Assembly (NCBI RefSeq): GCF_036013935.1
Contig: NZ_CP107902.1
Location: 10,139,001 to 10,203,000, forward strand
Direction: 5' to 3'
From: Streptomyces sp. NBC_00461
Lineage (GTDB): Bacteria > Actinomycetota > Actinomycetes > Streptomycetales > Streptomycetaceae
Length of the DNA stretch: 64,000 bases
Below, piece after piece: positions 38,688-47,817 of this stretch (position 1 is the first letter of the stretch; every line of letters starts with the position of its first letter). Made by a program: the position numbers and the translations under genes. Below the pieces are notes generated by a model. It made no database searches. It worked only from the letters and a program-made list of their open reading frames with translations, and was not told where the DNA came from.

Positions 38688-38825
38688 TCATCCGACATCG
38701 ACAAAGCCGGAGCCCCGCACAAACCGTGCCAGACAGAGGAGCCCGACAACCGCCATCACCGCGAACGCCAGCCACCTGACCTCGGCGGAAGCCCGCATAC
38801 GCACCTCCAGCGGCTGTCCCGGCAT
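38688..38825 (-). CDS. Possible 45-residue single-pass membrane peptide
   Basis: From the ATG at 38825 the minus strand gives MPGQPLEVRMRASAEVRWLA, then a hydrophobic stretch FAVMAVVGLLCLARFVRG and the end SGFVDVG. It has one predicted membrane helix and charged flanks. No ribosome-binding site is obvious and I know no family, so it may be chance. Confidence 0.25.
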   Translation of the reverse strand: MPGQPLEVRMRASAEVRWLAFAVMAVVGLLCLARFVRGSGFVDVG

Positions 38826-38960
38826 GCTCCTGTCGCCATGATGACCAGGCCCCGCGCGACAAGGGCAGGGCGCGTGGAGGGCGCAGAACGGCACTACGCC
38901 CTCCGAGTCGCGCCTCTGGCCTTGTCGCCTAGCAGCTCCGCATCACACGGGGCGGAACGG

Positions 38961-39581
38961 TCAGTCGTACCCCTCGGCCACCGGAACGGCGTGCTCGGCC
39001 TCGTCCAGCCAGCCGATCAGGGAGGTACGGGCCCGGGCGACCCGGGAGCGCACCGTGCCGATCGGGCAGTCGCTGACGAGGGCCGCCTCCGCGTAGGGAA
39101 GTCCCAGCATCTGGGTGAGCACGAACGCCTCGCGGCGGTCGTCGGGGAGCGTGTTCAGCAACTCCGCGAGCGCGACGCCGTCGTCGAAGCCGGGCAGGCC
39201 GCGCGGCCGGGTACGTTCGACGAACGACTCCCACTCGCCCGTGTCCGACAGGCGGGGGCGGGAGGAGTTGTGGCGGATGCTGTCGATGACCGCGCGGCGG
39301 GCGATGGAGAACAGCCAGGTGCGGGCCGAGGAGCGGCCTTCGAACCGGTGCAGGCTGCCCAGGGCGCGCAGGAAGGTCTCCTGGGTCAGGTCGTCGGCGC
39401 TCTCGGGGTCGGCACCGAGGTACGTCACGTAGTGGCGGACGTCTCGGTGCAAGGCGCGGACGAAGTGGTCGATGGCGTCGGGATCACCGCTGCGCGCGGC
39501 AAGCGCCCACGCCGTGATCGGGTCTTGTCTCGGGTTCGTCGTCGTCTGTTCACGCGAGGGAGGCAGGGCAGGAGTGATCAC
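38961..39581 (-). CDS. ECF-type RNA polymerase sigma factor
   Basis: This is a 206-residue protein starting at ATG 39581. Region 2 is clear: FVRALHRDVRHYVTYLGADP, SADDLTQETFLRALGSLHRF and RTWLFSIARRAVIDSIRHN. Region 4 has LPDDRREAFVLTQMLGLPYA, EAALVSDCPIGTVRSRVARA and RTSLIGWL. It directs RNA polymerase to a small set of promoters. There is no adjacent anti-sigma gene. Its position after YcnI and CopCD genes in the same direction suggests control of the copper-type locus or of a stress response, similar to SigC-type factors. The gap to YcnI is about 290 bases with a hairpin, so it has its own promoter. Confidence 0.85.
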   Translation of the reverse strand: MITPALPPSREQTTTNPRQDPITAWALAARSGDPDAIDHFVRALHRDVRHYVTYLGADPESADDLTQETFLRALGSLHRFEGRSSARTWLFSIARRAVIDSIRHNSSRPRLSDTGEWESFVERTRPRGLPGFDDGVALAELLNTLPDDRREAFVLTQMLGLPYAEAALVSDCPIGTVRSRVARARTSLIGWLDEAEHAVPVAEGYD

Positions 39582-39827
39582 CTGGTGTCTGTCCTTCTCT
39601 GTGCCAAGGATCCGGTTTCCGGGCAGGCAGGCGCATCAGGGCAGCAGGCAGCCCGGCACCGGTGAGGGGGTGTCGGCCGGGCGCGGGCGCACGGCCGGCC
39701 CGAGGCGGGCAACCGACAGCTCGATGACTGCGGACGGGCGACTGCCTGGACGAGCGAGGACCTGCCGGATATGGGCACCGCGGCAGCACCGTTCCTCTGC
39801 TGCGCCGGCAGTGGGGCCTTGTGGTGC

Positions 39828-39860
39828 GGGGTGGTATAGGCGGCCGTCCTGTACCACCCC
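39828..39860 (-). terminator. Hairpin after the YcnI gene
   Basis: GGGGTGGTA (39828-39836) pairs with TACCACCCC (39852-39860), with further AGG/CCT pairing inside. It is placed 12 bases after the YcnI stop in the direction of transcription. A factor-independent terminator without T-run is common in this genus. Confidence 0.6.
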
Positions 39861-39871
39861 TTCGTGCGCCG

Positions 39872-40582
39872 CTACCGCCGGGCGGCCCGTGCGCGGGTGA
39901 CGGCGAGGCCGCCCGCGAGGAGGCCGAGGACACCGACGACGAGACCCGCGATGCCCAGGCCGCGGGCGGTGTTGTCGCTTGCCTTGGCCGACGACGAGAC
40001 CGCGCTGACGTTGGCGGCGTCGGAGCCGGCCGCGGTCAGTTTCAGCACGGGTGCGAGGTTCTCGGGTTCGGCCTGGCCGGGCTGTTGCTGCTCGATCCAA
40101 CGGACGATCTTGCCGTCGGAGTAGCTCTGCAGGGCCTTGAAGACCAGTTGCGCGGCGCCGGTCGGGAGCTGGCCGAAGGCCACGGTGAAGTCCTGGTACT
40201 GGCCCGGCGCGATCCTGCCGCCGGTCCAGACGATTTCGGAGACGGCGGTGGTGATGTCGCCGTCGTCGGTCTTGATGGGGGTGCGGAGTCTGGCGGTCTT
40301 CGTCTGGGCTGTCCAGCCGGTGACGGGCTGGACGAGGACGGAGGGGATCGGGTGGTCGGTGGGGAAGACGACGTCGAGCTTGACCGTGCCCGCGGTGTCC
40401 TCCTCGTTGGGAACGCGGAAGGTGATCGTGCCGTCCGTGGCGCCCTGCGGGTAGCTGTCGGGATGGACGGTGACGTGGGCGAACGCTGCGCCGGCGCTGC
40501 CGATCAGGCCGGCTGCGGTGAGCGCGGTGACCGTCAGGGCACGGCGGACCGCACGGGAGGACACGGTGGGTGTCGCGTACAT
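39872..40582 (-). CDS. YcnI-family copper-binding protein (DUF1775)
   Basis: This is a 236-residue protein starting at ATG 40582, with GGAG seven bases upstream. Residues 1-33 are an export signal (RRALTVTALTAAGLIGSAGA, cleavage before HVTVHP). The mature N-terminal His and the following beta-sandwich (TVHPDSYPQGATDGTITFRV, NEEDTAGTVKLDVVFPTDHP, SEIVWTGGRIAPGQYQDFTV) are the YcnI domain, in which the N-terminal His helps bind copper. A linker and one C-terminal membrane helix (GLGIAGLVVGVLGLLAGGLA) anchor it. It would act at the cell surface in copper delivery or buffering together with the upstream CopC-CopD gene. Confidence 0.9.
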   Translation of the reverse strand: MYATPTVSSRAVRRALTVTALTAAGLIGSAGAAFAHVTVHPDSYPQGATDGTITFRVPNEEDTAGTVKLDVVFPTDHPIPSVLVQPVTGWTAQTKTARLRTPIKTDDGDITTAVSEIVWTGGRIAPGQYQDFTVAFGQLPTGAAQLVFKALQSYSDGKIVRWIEQQQPGQAEPENLAPVLKLTAAGSDAANVSAVSSSAKASDNTARGLGIAGLVVGVLGLLAGGLAVTRARAARR

Positions 40583-41232
40583 GAGGGACTCCATCGGGGG
40601 ACGTGGGAGGCCATCGCGGCTGCGGTGTGCGGCGGCGACGCGGATGGCAGGGCGCGTGCAGCCATGCGGGTGCGGTTTCGGGGCGCGGGGGTGGCAGGCC
40701 CCCGGTCCGCGGGAGGCCCGCGGCGGCTCACCGTGTGCCGCAGCAGCAGTCGCCGCGTCGACTTCTCGTGCCCTTCGCGGCGCCGGCGGCACGCCTGCGG
40801 CGGCTGTCCCTCCGGTGCTGTGGCCTCCGGCCACCGGAGCCTGGGCCTCGGGAGCAACGTGGCAGCTTGTCGCAGAAGCGACCACACGGCCGCCTCACCG
40901 CACCGTAGCCACCAGGCGGCCACCATGGCTGCCGCGAGATGAGCAGCGAACATCCGCGTGACGTCCCGGTGGTCCGTCATCACGGCCATAGACGTTCGTG
41001 GAGTCGACGCGTCGAAGTACAGGTGGAGTCCGAGCTGCGTCACGGCCATGGCGCCGCAGATCTCAGGCAGCGAGCGTTCCCTGCCGCACAGCGGCACGGT
41101 CAGAGCGAGCACCACGGCGAAGCCGGCCCCCACCGACCAGCCGGCAGGCGGCGGATGTCCCGCCATGCGGTGGCCGGCGGCCGCCAGTGTCACGCACAGC
41201 GCCGCGAAGACGGCGGCCCGCAGAAAGCTCAC
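40534..41232 (-). CDS. Multi-pass membrane protein of the copper-type locus
   Basis: This is a 232-residue protein starting at ATG 41232, directly after the CopC-CopD stop. The first 130 residues hold four hydrophobic segments (LRAAVFAALCVTLAAAGHRM, GAGFAVVLALTVPLCG, AMAVTQLGLHLYF, MFAAHLAAAMVAAWWL) with scattered His residues. The rest is an Arg/Pro-rich cytoplasmic tail. Similar proteins occur between CopD and YcnI genes in Streptomyces but have no assigned role. The end overlaps the YcnI start by 49 bases, which is long for translational coupling. The true stop could be affected by decay of the tail, or YcnI may have its own start signal. Confidence 0.65.
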   Translation of the reverse strand: MSFLRAAVFAALCVTLAAAGHRMAGHPPPAGWSVGAGFAVVLALTVPLCGRERSLPEICGAMAVTQLGLHLYFDASTPRTSMAVMTDHRDVTRMFAAHLAAAMVAAWWLRCGEAAVWSLLRQAATLLPRPRLRWPEATAPEGQPPQACRRRREGHEKSTRRLLLRHTVSRRGPPADRGPATPAPRNRTRMAARALPSASPPHTAAAMASHVPRWSPSCTRHPPCPPVRSAVP

Positions 41233-41233
41233 G

Positions 41234-43159
41234 CTACTGCCCTCCCGCGGCGACCCGTACGGTCCGGGTCTCCGTCACCTCGTCGACGGCCGACGTCCGT
41301 ACCGTGACGGAGAGCTGCCACGCCCCCTGCATGGGGATCTGGAACCCCTTCGCCACCCATCGGCTTCCGGACTTCACGAGGGCGGCTTTGAGCGGGCCGA
41401 TGCCTCTGCTCGGCAGCGTGAGCGCGACATCCAGTTCGGGAACGCGCTCGGGTGTGCGGCGGGGGCCCAGAACGACGGCCCGCAGGGTGTTGCCGCCCGG
41501 CCGGCCCGGCGTCAGGGTGAGGTCGACGGTGCCTCGGCCGGCGCCCCCCAACTGGCCGGTGTCGAAGGGCACGGCGAGGCTCGTCGTCCGTGCCGTCGAC
41601 CTCGGCGCTGCCTCGGTGTGGGCCTCGGCGCGCGGGGGCTGGGTGTTGGTGAGGACGGTGGTCACCGCCAGCACCAGGATCCCGACGGCCGCTTCCATCG
41701 CTGCCGTTCGCCGCAGGGCCCGCCGGTAGACGTCGCCGTCGTACGGCACTTCGCCATACGGCACTTCGTCGTCGCCGCCCGTTCGCGGGGGCGGTTCGCC
41801 GTGGGCCTCCCGCAGCGAACCGCCCGCGTGCCCGACCGCCCCGACCGGTACCGGCACAGGCACGCAGGTACGCTGCGTCGTCGATCGCGCCCGGTGTCGC
41901 AGTTGGGCCGCCCATCGGCGCGAGTAGAAGGCGGCCGTCAGCATCACCAAGACGCCGTAGACCTTGAGCAGCAGCCACCTCCCATAGGCCGTCGCCACCA
42001 GCGCGTCCCAGGAGCCGGTCTGACGCCACGTCTGGTAGACCCCGGTGAGTACCAGGACCGCGACGGAGGCCAGGGCGACCGCGGAGAAACGGCTCACGGC
42101 CCGGGTGTCGGCCCGTTCCTCGGCTGGGGCGCGCCACAGCATGGTCACCAGCGCCGACAGGCCGCCCAGCCAGCAGGCCATGGCCACCAGATGCAGGATG
42201 TCGAACGGGATGGCGGCCGCCACCTGGATGCCGACCGAGGCGTGCTCGGCCAGGGACCAGGTCGAGGCCAGGCCCACTGCCAGCACCACCGTGGCGCCCG
42301 ACAGACCTGCTTCTCCCCTACGGATCCCACGCCCCGCCCGTCCCGCGGAACCCGGGCCGCAGCCTCGGGTCAGCAGCCGGAGCAGCGGATACGCCGCCGC
42401 CAAGAGCAACAGCCGTATCAGCAGGGCGATTCCCGCGGTGGTCCCGAGCGTGCCGCGGAGCACGGAGACGCTCAGCGCACGGCCGGGGCCCTGCTCCGAC
42501 GCGTACGGGCCGCGGAGCGTCAGCAGAGCGACCGTGGCGAGGGCCATGGACCACCACCCGACCCGCAACAGGGGCAGCAAGGACCTGCGGGCGGCGGCGC
42601 CGGGCCGGCACAGCAGCACGAAGGCACTCACCCCGACGAGCACCGCGTAGCCCGTGTAGTCGAGGTACCGGCCGCACCCGTACAGGATGCCGGCCGCGCT
42701 CGCGTTGGGTGAGGCTGCGGTGGGAGCGGCGGCATGACGGGAGGCGCTGCCGACCGAGAAGACGAACGCTCCGGCGACGGGGTGGGTGTCAGCAGAGATC
42801 ACGTGCCACGCCACTGTGTAGGTGCCGTGCGGCAGGGCGCCCGTCAGCAGCACGCCCACCTCGGCCGCGTTGCCTCCCACGCGCAGCGGACGACCGTCGT
42901 CCACCCGCTCGCCGGCCGGGCCGAAGACCCGCACCGAGTCGTCGAGAAGCCCGACGCCTTCACCGAAGTCGAGGACGACCTGCCGCGGCGCGCTCGCCAC
43001 CACCGCGTTCGCAGCCGGGTTCGTGGCCATGAGGGCGGCGTGAGCCGAGGCTCTGCCAGCAGTGACCAGCGCCAGTCCGAGCGCCGCGACGCAGAACGCC
43101 AGCGCCGCGACCAGCGCTCTCAGGCCCTGCTTCGCCCTGTGCGGCGAACGCGTCGTCAT
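41234..43159 (-). CDS. CopC-CopD fusion copper-resistance protein
   Basis: This is a 641-residue protein starting at ATG 43159. Residues 1-40 are a signal (ending GRASAHAAL), so the mature protein starts with the His that ligates copper in CopC. The CopC beta-barrel follows (ATNPAANAVVASAPRQVVLD, WHVISADTHPVAGAFVFSVG). Then comes CopD with eight or so membrane helices, including FDILHLVAMACWLGGLSAL and LVLTGVYQTWRQTGSWDALV with its conserved aromatic and His residues. A third, C-terminal extracellular domain of the FixH/YtkA type ends with QGAWQLSVTVRTSAVDE. It probably imports copper or protects against it. It begins the operon with the membrane protein and YcnI genes. Confidence 0.9.
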   Translation of the reverse strand: MTTRSPHRAKQGLRALVAALAFCVAALGLALVTAGRASAHAALMATNPAANAVVASAPRQVVLDFGEGVGLLDDSVRVFGPAGERVDDGRPLRVGGNAAEVGVLLTGALPHGTYTVAWHVISADTHPVAGAFVFSVGSASRHAAAPTAASPNASAAGILYGCGRYLDYTGYAVLVGVSAFVLLCRPGAAARRSLLPLLRVGWWSMALATVALLTLRGPYASEQGPGRALSVSVLRGTLGTTAGIALLIRLLLLAAAYPLLRLLTRGCGPGSAGRAGRGIRRGEAGLSGATVVLAVGLASTWSLAEHASVGIQVAAAIPFDILHLVAMACWLGGLSALVTMLWRAPAEERADTRAVSRFSAVALASVAVLVLTGVYQTWRQTGSWDALVATAYGRWLLLKVYGVLVMLTAAFYSRRWAAQLRHRARSTTQRTCVPVPVPVGAVGHAGGSLREAHGEPPPRTGGDDEVPYGEVPYDGDVYRRALRRTAAMEAAVGILVLAVTTVLTNTQPPRAEAHTEAAPRSTARTTSLAVPFDTGQLGGAGRGTVDLTLTPGRPGGNTLRAVVLGPRRTPERVPELDVALTLPSRGIGPLKAALVKSGSRWVAKGFQIPMQGAWQLSVTVRTSAVDEVTETRTVRVAAGGQ

Positions 43160-43319
43160 GCCCAGGAACGATGACCATGGGGCTTTGCGATCGCATCGCC
43201 GTACCGTTGGCCCGCCGTAAAGTCGCCCTCATTCCGGGCTGTGCGTCAGGGTGAGCGATGGGGAGATCCTGTGCGCGGGACCACTCACTACGGACCGGCA
43301 AGGCTCGCCCGGCGGGTCG

Positions 43320-43583
43320 TCAGCGTGCCGCAGCCACGCCCCGGGTTCGGTGCGGGCGGCGCGGCACCACCGCCACAGCCAGGGCCGGGACGGCGGCGAG
43401 GACGAGCCAGACAACGGCGGCCGGGAGACGGAGGTCGAGCAGGGAGCCGGTGGCCACGCTGCCGATGAGGACGATCAGGCCGGAGATGGAGGACAGCGCG
43501 CCGATGGAGAGGCCGATCCGGCCGTCCTCCGCGAGGTCGGGCACCCATGCACGGGCCGCTGGGACGACCAGCATCTGCCCCAC
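43320..43583 (-). pseudogene. C-terminal fragment of an MFS transporter
   Basis: The minus-strand frame GQMLVVPAARAWVPDLAEDG, IGLSIGALSSISGLIVLIGS and LLDLRLPAAVVWLVLAAVPA is the last two membrane helices of a major-facilitator transporter. The preceding ten helices are missing. Sequence on its upstream side belongs to another remnant. It is not functional. Confidence 0.6.
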
Positions 43584-43776
43584 TGAAGGTCACCGTCGAC
43601 AACGTGGTGACCACGGATCTGCAGGAGAACCTTCGCGGCATCGAGCGGCAGATCGAGCAGGTCCGCCAGGCCGCCGCCCCCGACGAACCTTCGGACGACG
43701 ACGAGAGGGGCGAGGCCCTGGCGGTCACGTGGCTGGTGCCGGCGCGCCACTATCGGTAGGTCATGCTGCGAGCGTC

Positions 43777-44202
43777 TCACCGATGCGGCCCGGTCCAGCA
43801 GAACCGCTCCAGGCACCGAGCCGCCGAAGGCGCGAAGGAAGCGTGCAAGTCAGGCGGTCCGTGCAGCACCCTGCGGCCACACCACATCGACGGGGAGGCC
43901 AGCGTCGCGCGCCTCCAGGACGGTGTCCGCGGTGCCTCCCACGCCTGACGGCGGTTCGCCGTTCCACACGGCGACCGGGAGGCTTGAACGAGCCGAACCT
44001 GGTGCTCGCGCAGCAGCGGCAGCACGTACTGAGCGGTGTGGGCGCGGGTGGCCGGCCACTGGCTCCCGGTGAGCTGGTGCAACACCGTGGTGCGGGCCGG
44101 ATCGACTCCGTGGGCAGCCGGGTCCTCCAGCATCTTCACCAAGTACGCGGTCGAGTCGACGGCGCAAAGGCACGCGACCCGCCAGGGCGTGCCCACTCCC
44201 AT
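43777..44202 (-). pseudogene. Remnant of a large Streptomyces protein of unknown role (PAPS-reductase-like start)
   Basis: The frame reads VACLCAVDSTAYLVKMLEDP, HGVDPARTTVLHQLTGSQWP and YVLPLLREHQVRLVQASRSP, then drifts. The opening resembles proteins that begin with an 'adenine nucleotide alpha hydrolase'-type loop followed by 'TAVLHMLTGSE' and 'LLPRLRERRVRLVQ' blocks. Only the first about 75 residues look conserved. I cannot name the family with confidence. Confidence 0.35.
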
Positions 44203-44218
44203 CGCCTAAACACTGCGG

Positions 44219-44249
44219 GTATACAGGCCGCGTATACATGGTGTGTATA
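44219..44249 (+). promoter_or_regulatory. PadR-type operator upstream of the PadR-ABC operon
   Basis: TATACA (44233-44238) and TGTATA (44244-44249) form a perfect inverted repeat with a 5-base spacer, ten bases before the PadR start. A further GTATACA lies at 44219-44225. The spacing and sequence (ATAC...GTAT) fit sites bound by PadR repressors, so autoregulation of the operon is likely. Confidence 0.65.
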
Positions 44250-44258
44250 GTGCTGGGT

Positions 44259-44783
44259 ATGTCCATCGGTAATACCCTTCTGGGGCTCCTGGAGTCCGGT
44301 CCGCGCCATGGCTACGACCTGAAGCGGGCCTTCGACGAGAAGTTCGGTCATGACCGGCCGCTGCACTACGGCCAGGTCTACGCGACGATGTCCCGGCTGC
44401 TGAAGAACGGCCTCGTCGAAGTCGACGGCGTCGAGGCGGGCAGTGGGCCCGAGCGCAGGCGGTACGCGATCACGGACGCCGGGATCAGCGACGTCGAGCG
44501 CTGGCTCGCGACGCCGGAGAAGCCCGAGCCGTACCTGCAGTCGTTGCTGTACAGCAAGGTCGTCCTCGCGCTGCTGACCCGTCGCAACGCCGCCGACATC
44601 CTCGACACGCAGCGCTCCGAGCACCTGCGCAGCATGCGGATCCTGACCGACCGCAAGCGCAAGGGCGATTTCGCGGACCAGCTGATCTGCGACCACGCCC
44701 TGTTCCACCTCGAAGCGGACCTGCGCTGGCTGGAGCTGACCGCCGCGCGTCTGGACAAGCTCGCCGGGGCGGTGACCGCGTGA
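44259..44783 (+). CDS. PadR-family transcriptional regulator
   Basis: This is a 174-residue protein. ATG 44259 is chosen because the operator lies just before it and MSIGNTLLGLLESGPRHGYD is the usual family start. The N-terminal winged helix (DLKRAFDEKFGHDRPLHYGQ, VYATMSRLLKNGLVEVDGVE, RRRYAITDAGISDVERWLAT) is followed by the Vir_Act-alpha-C-type helical domain used for dimerisation. PadR proteins with this layout repress ABC exporter genes until a drug-like ligand binds. The stop overlaps the start of the ABC ATPase gene (GTGA), so the three genes form one transcript. Confidence 0.9.
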   Translation: MSIGNTLLGLLESGPRHGYDLKRAFDEKFGHDRPLHYGQVYATMSRLLKNGLVEVDGVEAGSGPERRRYAITDAGISDVERWLATPEKPEPYLQSLLYSKVVLALLTRRNAADILDTQRSEHLRSMRILTDRKRKGDFADQLICDHALFHLEADLRWLELTAARLDKLAGAVTA

Positions 44784-45475
44784 CCCGTGTTGATCCTCCC
44801 GGTTCCCTGCTCGCCGCCCAGGACCTGCGCAAGGCGTACGGGCCGACCACCGCGCTCGACGGCGCCGACTTCTCCATCCACCCCGGCGAGGTCGTCGCCG
44901 TGATGGGCCCCTCCGGCTCGGGCAAGTCGACGCTGCTGCACTGCCTCGCCGGGATCGTGCCGCCCGACTCCGGGTCCATCACCTACAACGGGCGTGAGCT
45001 GGCCACCATGAACGACGCCCAGCGCAGCGCGCTCAGGCGCTGCGAGTTCGGCTTCGTCTTCCAGTTCGGTCAGCTGGTGCCCGAGCTGACCTGTGTGGAG
45101 AACGTGGCGTTGCCGCTGCGGCTGAACGGCACTTCCCGCAAGGAGGCCGAGAAGGCGGCCCTGACCTGGATGGAGCGGCTGGAGGTCGACGACCTGCGCA
45201 AGAAGCGGCCCGGCGAGGTCTCCGGCGGTCAGGGGCAGCGGGTGGCCGTGGCCCGGGCGCTGGTCACGAGCCCCCGGGTGCTGTTCGCCGACGAGCCGAC
45301 CGGCGCACTCGACTCCCTCAACGGCGAGCGTGTGATGGGGCTGCTCACCGAGGCGGCTCGCTCCACCAACGCCGCCGTCGTGCTCGTCACGCACGAGGCA
45401 CGGGTCGCCGCCTACTCCGACCGCGAGGTCGTCGTACGGGACGGCAAGTCCCGGGACATGGAGCGGGTCATATGA
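44780..45475 (+). CDS. MacB/LolD-type ABC transporter ATPase
   Basis: This is a 231-residue protein starting at GTG 44780. It has Walker A MGPSGSGKST (about residues 42-51), Q-loop VFQFGQLVPELT, signature SGGQGQRVAVARAL, Walker B VLFADEPTGALD and H-loop VLVTHEARVAAYSD. It powers the FtsX-type permease encoded next, with which it overlaps in ATGA fashion. Such transporters act as mechanotransducers or exporters of lipids, peptides or antibiotics in Gram-positive bacteria. It is controlled by the PadR gene in front. Confidence 0.92.
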   Translation: MTRVDPPGSLLAAQDLRKAYGPTTALDGADFSIHPGEVVAVMGPSGSGKSTLLHCLAGIVPPDSGSITYNGRELATMNDAQRSALRRCEFGFVFQFGQLVPELTCVENVALPLRLNGTSRKEAEKAALTWMERLEVDDLRKKRPGEVSGGQGQRVAVARALVTSPRVLFADEPTGALDSLNGERVMGLLTEAARSTNAAVVLVTHEARVAAYSDREVVVRDGKSRDMERVI

Positions 45476-47817
45476 AGACGCGCCAGTGGTCCAGGGACCT
45501 GAGTATGGGGGTCAGATTCGCTGTCGCCGGCGGGCGGGAGGGGTGGGCGCGGATGCTGCTCACCGCCGTCGGCGTGGGGCTCGGTGTGGCACTGCTGCTG
45601 CTCGCCACCGCGGTGCCGAACGCGCTGGCCGTCCGGCACGACCGGGAGGAGGCGCGTAGCGACCTCACGTACGCGTTCAGCGAGTCGCCGATGCGGAAGG
45701 CGGACAACACACTGCTGGTCCGCAACGCCGGGACGGTTTTCCGTGACAAGGAGGTGCGGGGGCGGGCGTTGCAGCCCGAGGGGCCCAAGGCGCCCCTGCC
45801 GCCGGGGGTCTCGAGGTTTCCGGGGGCGGGCGAGATGGTGGTCTCCCCCGCGCTGAAGCGGCTGTTGGAGTCTGGCGAGGGGAAGATGCTGCGGGAGCGG
45901 CTGCCGGGGCGGATCGTCGGCACGATCGCCGAGCCCGGGCTGATCGGTGCCCAGGAGCTCGCCTTCTACCGCGGCGCCGACGATCTCGTGTTCAAGCAGT
46001 ACAGCGGCGGGGTCGAACGCATCGACCGATTCGGCGCAGGCTTCAAGACCCCGGAGCGGAAGGACCCCGTCCTCGTCCTGCTCTCCCTCGTCGTGTTCCT
46101 GGTGCTGCTGTTGCCGGTCGGCGTCTTCATCGCCGCGGCCGTGCGGTTCGGCGGCGAGCGCCGCGACCGGCGACTCGCGGCCTTGCGGCTGGTGGGTTCG
46201 GACAGCCGGATGACCCGGCGGATCGCCGCCGGCGAGGCCTTCGCCGGCTCCGTGGCCGGCCTGGCCTTCGGCGCGGTCTTCTTCCTGCTCGTCCGGGAGT
46301 TCTCCGGGTCCGTGGACCTGTTCGACGTGAGCGTGTTCCCCAGCTATCTGGTCCCCTCCCTCCTGCTCGCCCTGCTGGTCGTGGTCGCGGTCCCGGCGGC
46401 CGCCGTGCTGGTCACCCTGTTCGCGCTGCGGGGCGTGGTGATCGAGCCGCTCGGCGTGGTGCGCGCCGCGAAGCCCCCGCGGCGCCGGCTGTGGTGGCGG
46501 ATACTGCTGCCCGTGGGCGGGCTCGGCATGCTCTACCCGATGATCGGCAAGGACCGGTACAGCAAAGACTTCAACCAGTACCAGGTCACCGGCGGCGTCC
46601 TGCTGCTGCTCGTCGGGGTGACCGCGCTGCTGCCGTGGGCCGTGGAGACGGTCGTCGCCCGGCTCGGCTCCGGCGCAGTCGCCTGGCAACTGGCCATCCG
46701 CCGGCTTCAGTTGAGCAGCGGAACGGCCGCCCGCACGGTCAACGGCATCGCGGTCGCCGTGGCGGGCGCCATCGCCCTGCAGATGCTGTTCACCGGGGTG
46801 CAGGGCCAGTACACCAAGCACACCGCCAACGACCTCACCCGGGCCCAGATGCACGTGGACCTAGGAGACCAGGTCCCGCTCGCCCGGGCGGCGGCCGACT
46901 TCAAGGCGACCAAGGGTGTCGCGAAGGTCTACGCCTTCGACGAGGGCTCCGTCGGCGAACGGCGCGAGGCCGCCGACGACCAGGACTACGCCCAGGTCGC
47001 CATCGCCGACTGTGCGTCCCTGCGCGCGGTGGCTTCCCTCCCCTCCTGCAAGGACGGTGACTCCTTCGTCGTCCAGGGTGGCGCATACGGGGAGGCGACG
47101 CCCGGCATGTCCAAGCCCGGCAGCACGCTCTGGTTCGACTCCCGCGACGAATCCGGTGCTGCGCGGACGCGGACGCCCTGGACCGTGCCGGCGGACGTGA
47201 AACAGGCGAGGTCGATCACGGACCCGGCAGGGAACAAGCGTGGCGGCCTGCTGCTGACGCCGGGCGCGCTGCCCTCAGGCGCCGTACATGGTCTTCGCGG
47301 CCAGATCTACCTCGCGCTCGACCAGGGGCTGGCAGACGCGCCCGACCATGCGCGGAACACGGCCCACCGTCTCGGCCTACCCGCCGACCCGGTGATGCTG
47401 GTGTCCAGCAAGAGCGACGACACCTACGCCTCCATCCGCACCTTCCTGTTCGTCGGCGCCACCTGCGTACTGGCGCTGATCGGCGCGAGTCTGCTGGTGT
47501 CGCAGCTGGAGCAGCTGCGCGAGCGCCGCAAGCTGCTGTCGTCGCTGATCGCCTTCGGCACCCGGCGCCGCACACTGACCCTGTCCGTGCTGTGGCAGAC
47601 CGCGATCCCGATCGGGCTCGGCCTGGCGCTGGCCACGGCGGTCGGGCTGACGCTGGGCGCGGTACTGCTGAAGATGACGCACAAGGCGGTGGACGTCGAC
47701 TGGGCGAGCGTACTGTCCATGACCGGTATCGGCGCCGCCGTCACCGTGCTGGTGACCGTGCTCAGCCTGCCACCACTGCTCCGGCTGATGCGCCCGGACG
47801 GCCTGCGCACCGAGTGA
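45472..47817 (+). CDS. FtsX-family ABC transporter permease
   Basis: This is a 781-residue protein starting at ATG 45472. It has the two-module FtsX layout. A first membrane helix (LLTAVGVGLGVALLLLATAV) and an extracellular domain are followed by three helices around residues 200-330 (VLVLLSLVVFLVLLLPVGVF; LVPSLLLALLVVVAVPAAAV). Then come two central helices, a second extracellular domain (about residues 455-640), and three final helices (FLFVGATCVLALIGASLLVS, with ERRKLLSSLIAFGTRRRTL between). It works with the preceding ATPase. The permease and the PadR gene belong to the common Streptomyces drug-response type. Confidence 0.9.
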   Translation: MKTRQWSRDLSMGVRFAVAGGREGWARMLLTAVGVGLGVALLLLATAVPNALAVRHDREEARSDLTYAFSESPMRKADNTLLVRNAGTVFRDKEVRGRALQPEGPKAPLPPGVSRFPGAGEMVVSPALKRLLESGEGKMLRERLPGRIVGTIAEPGLIGAQELAFYRGADDLVFKQYSGGVERIDRFGAGFKTPERKDPVLVLLSLVVFLVLLLPVGVFIAAAVRFGGERRDRRLAALRLVGSDSRMTRRIAAGEAFAGSVAGLAFGAVFFLLVREFSGSVDLFDVSVFPSYLVPSLLLALLVVVAVPAAAVLVTLFALRGVVIEPLGVVRAAKPPRRRLWWRILLPVGGLGMLYPMIGKDRYSKDFNQYQVTGGVLLLLVGVTALLPWAVETVVARLGSGAVAWQLAIRRLQLSSGTAARTVNGIAVAVAGAIALQMLFTGVQGQYTKHTANDLTRAQMHVDLGDQVPLARAAADFKATKGVAKVYAFDEGSVGERREAADDQDYAQVAIADCASLRAVASLPSCKDGDSFVVQGGAYGEATPGMSKPGSTLWFDSRDESGAARTRTPWTVPADVKQARSITDPAGNKRGGLLLTPGALPSGAVHGLRGQIYLALDQGLADAPDHARNTAHRLGLPADPVMLVSSKSDDTYASIRTFLFVGATCVLALIGASLLVSQLEQLRERRKLLSSLIAFGTRRRTLTLSVLWQTAIPIGLGLALATAVGLTLGAVLLKMTHKAVDVDWASVLSMTGIGAAVTVLVTVLSLPPLLRLMRPDGLRTE

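Noticed and set aside
39582..39827. A gene between the sigma factor and YcnI
   Set aside because: Frames on both strands are short, Arg/Pro-rich and without start signals; only the terminator hairpin is supportable.
43586..43759. Plus-strand frame LKVTVDNVVTTDLQENLRGI followed by a helical tail
   Set aside because: It looks coding-like but has no start in its own frame, no known family, and lies in a patch of unrelated remnants.
45412..46854. 480-codon minus-strand frame opposite the FtsX permease
   Set aside because: It is Gln/Gly-rich shadow sequence. The plus strand shows ATGA coupling and membrane helices.
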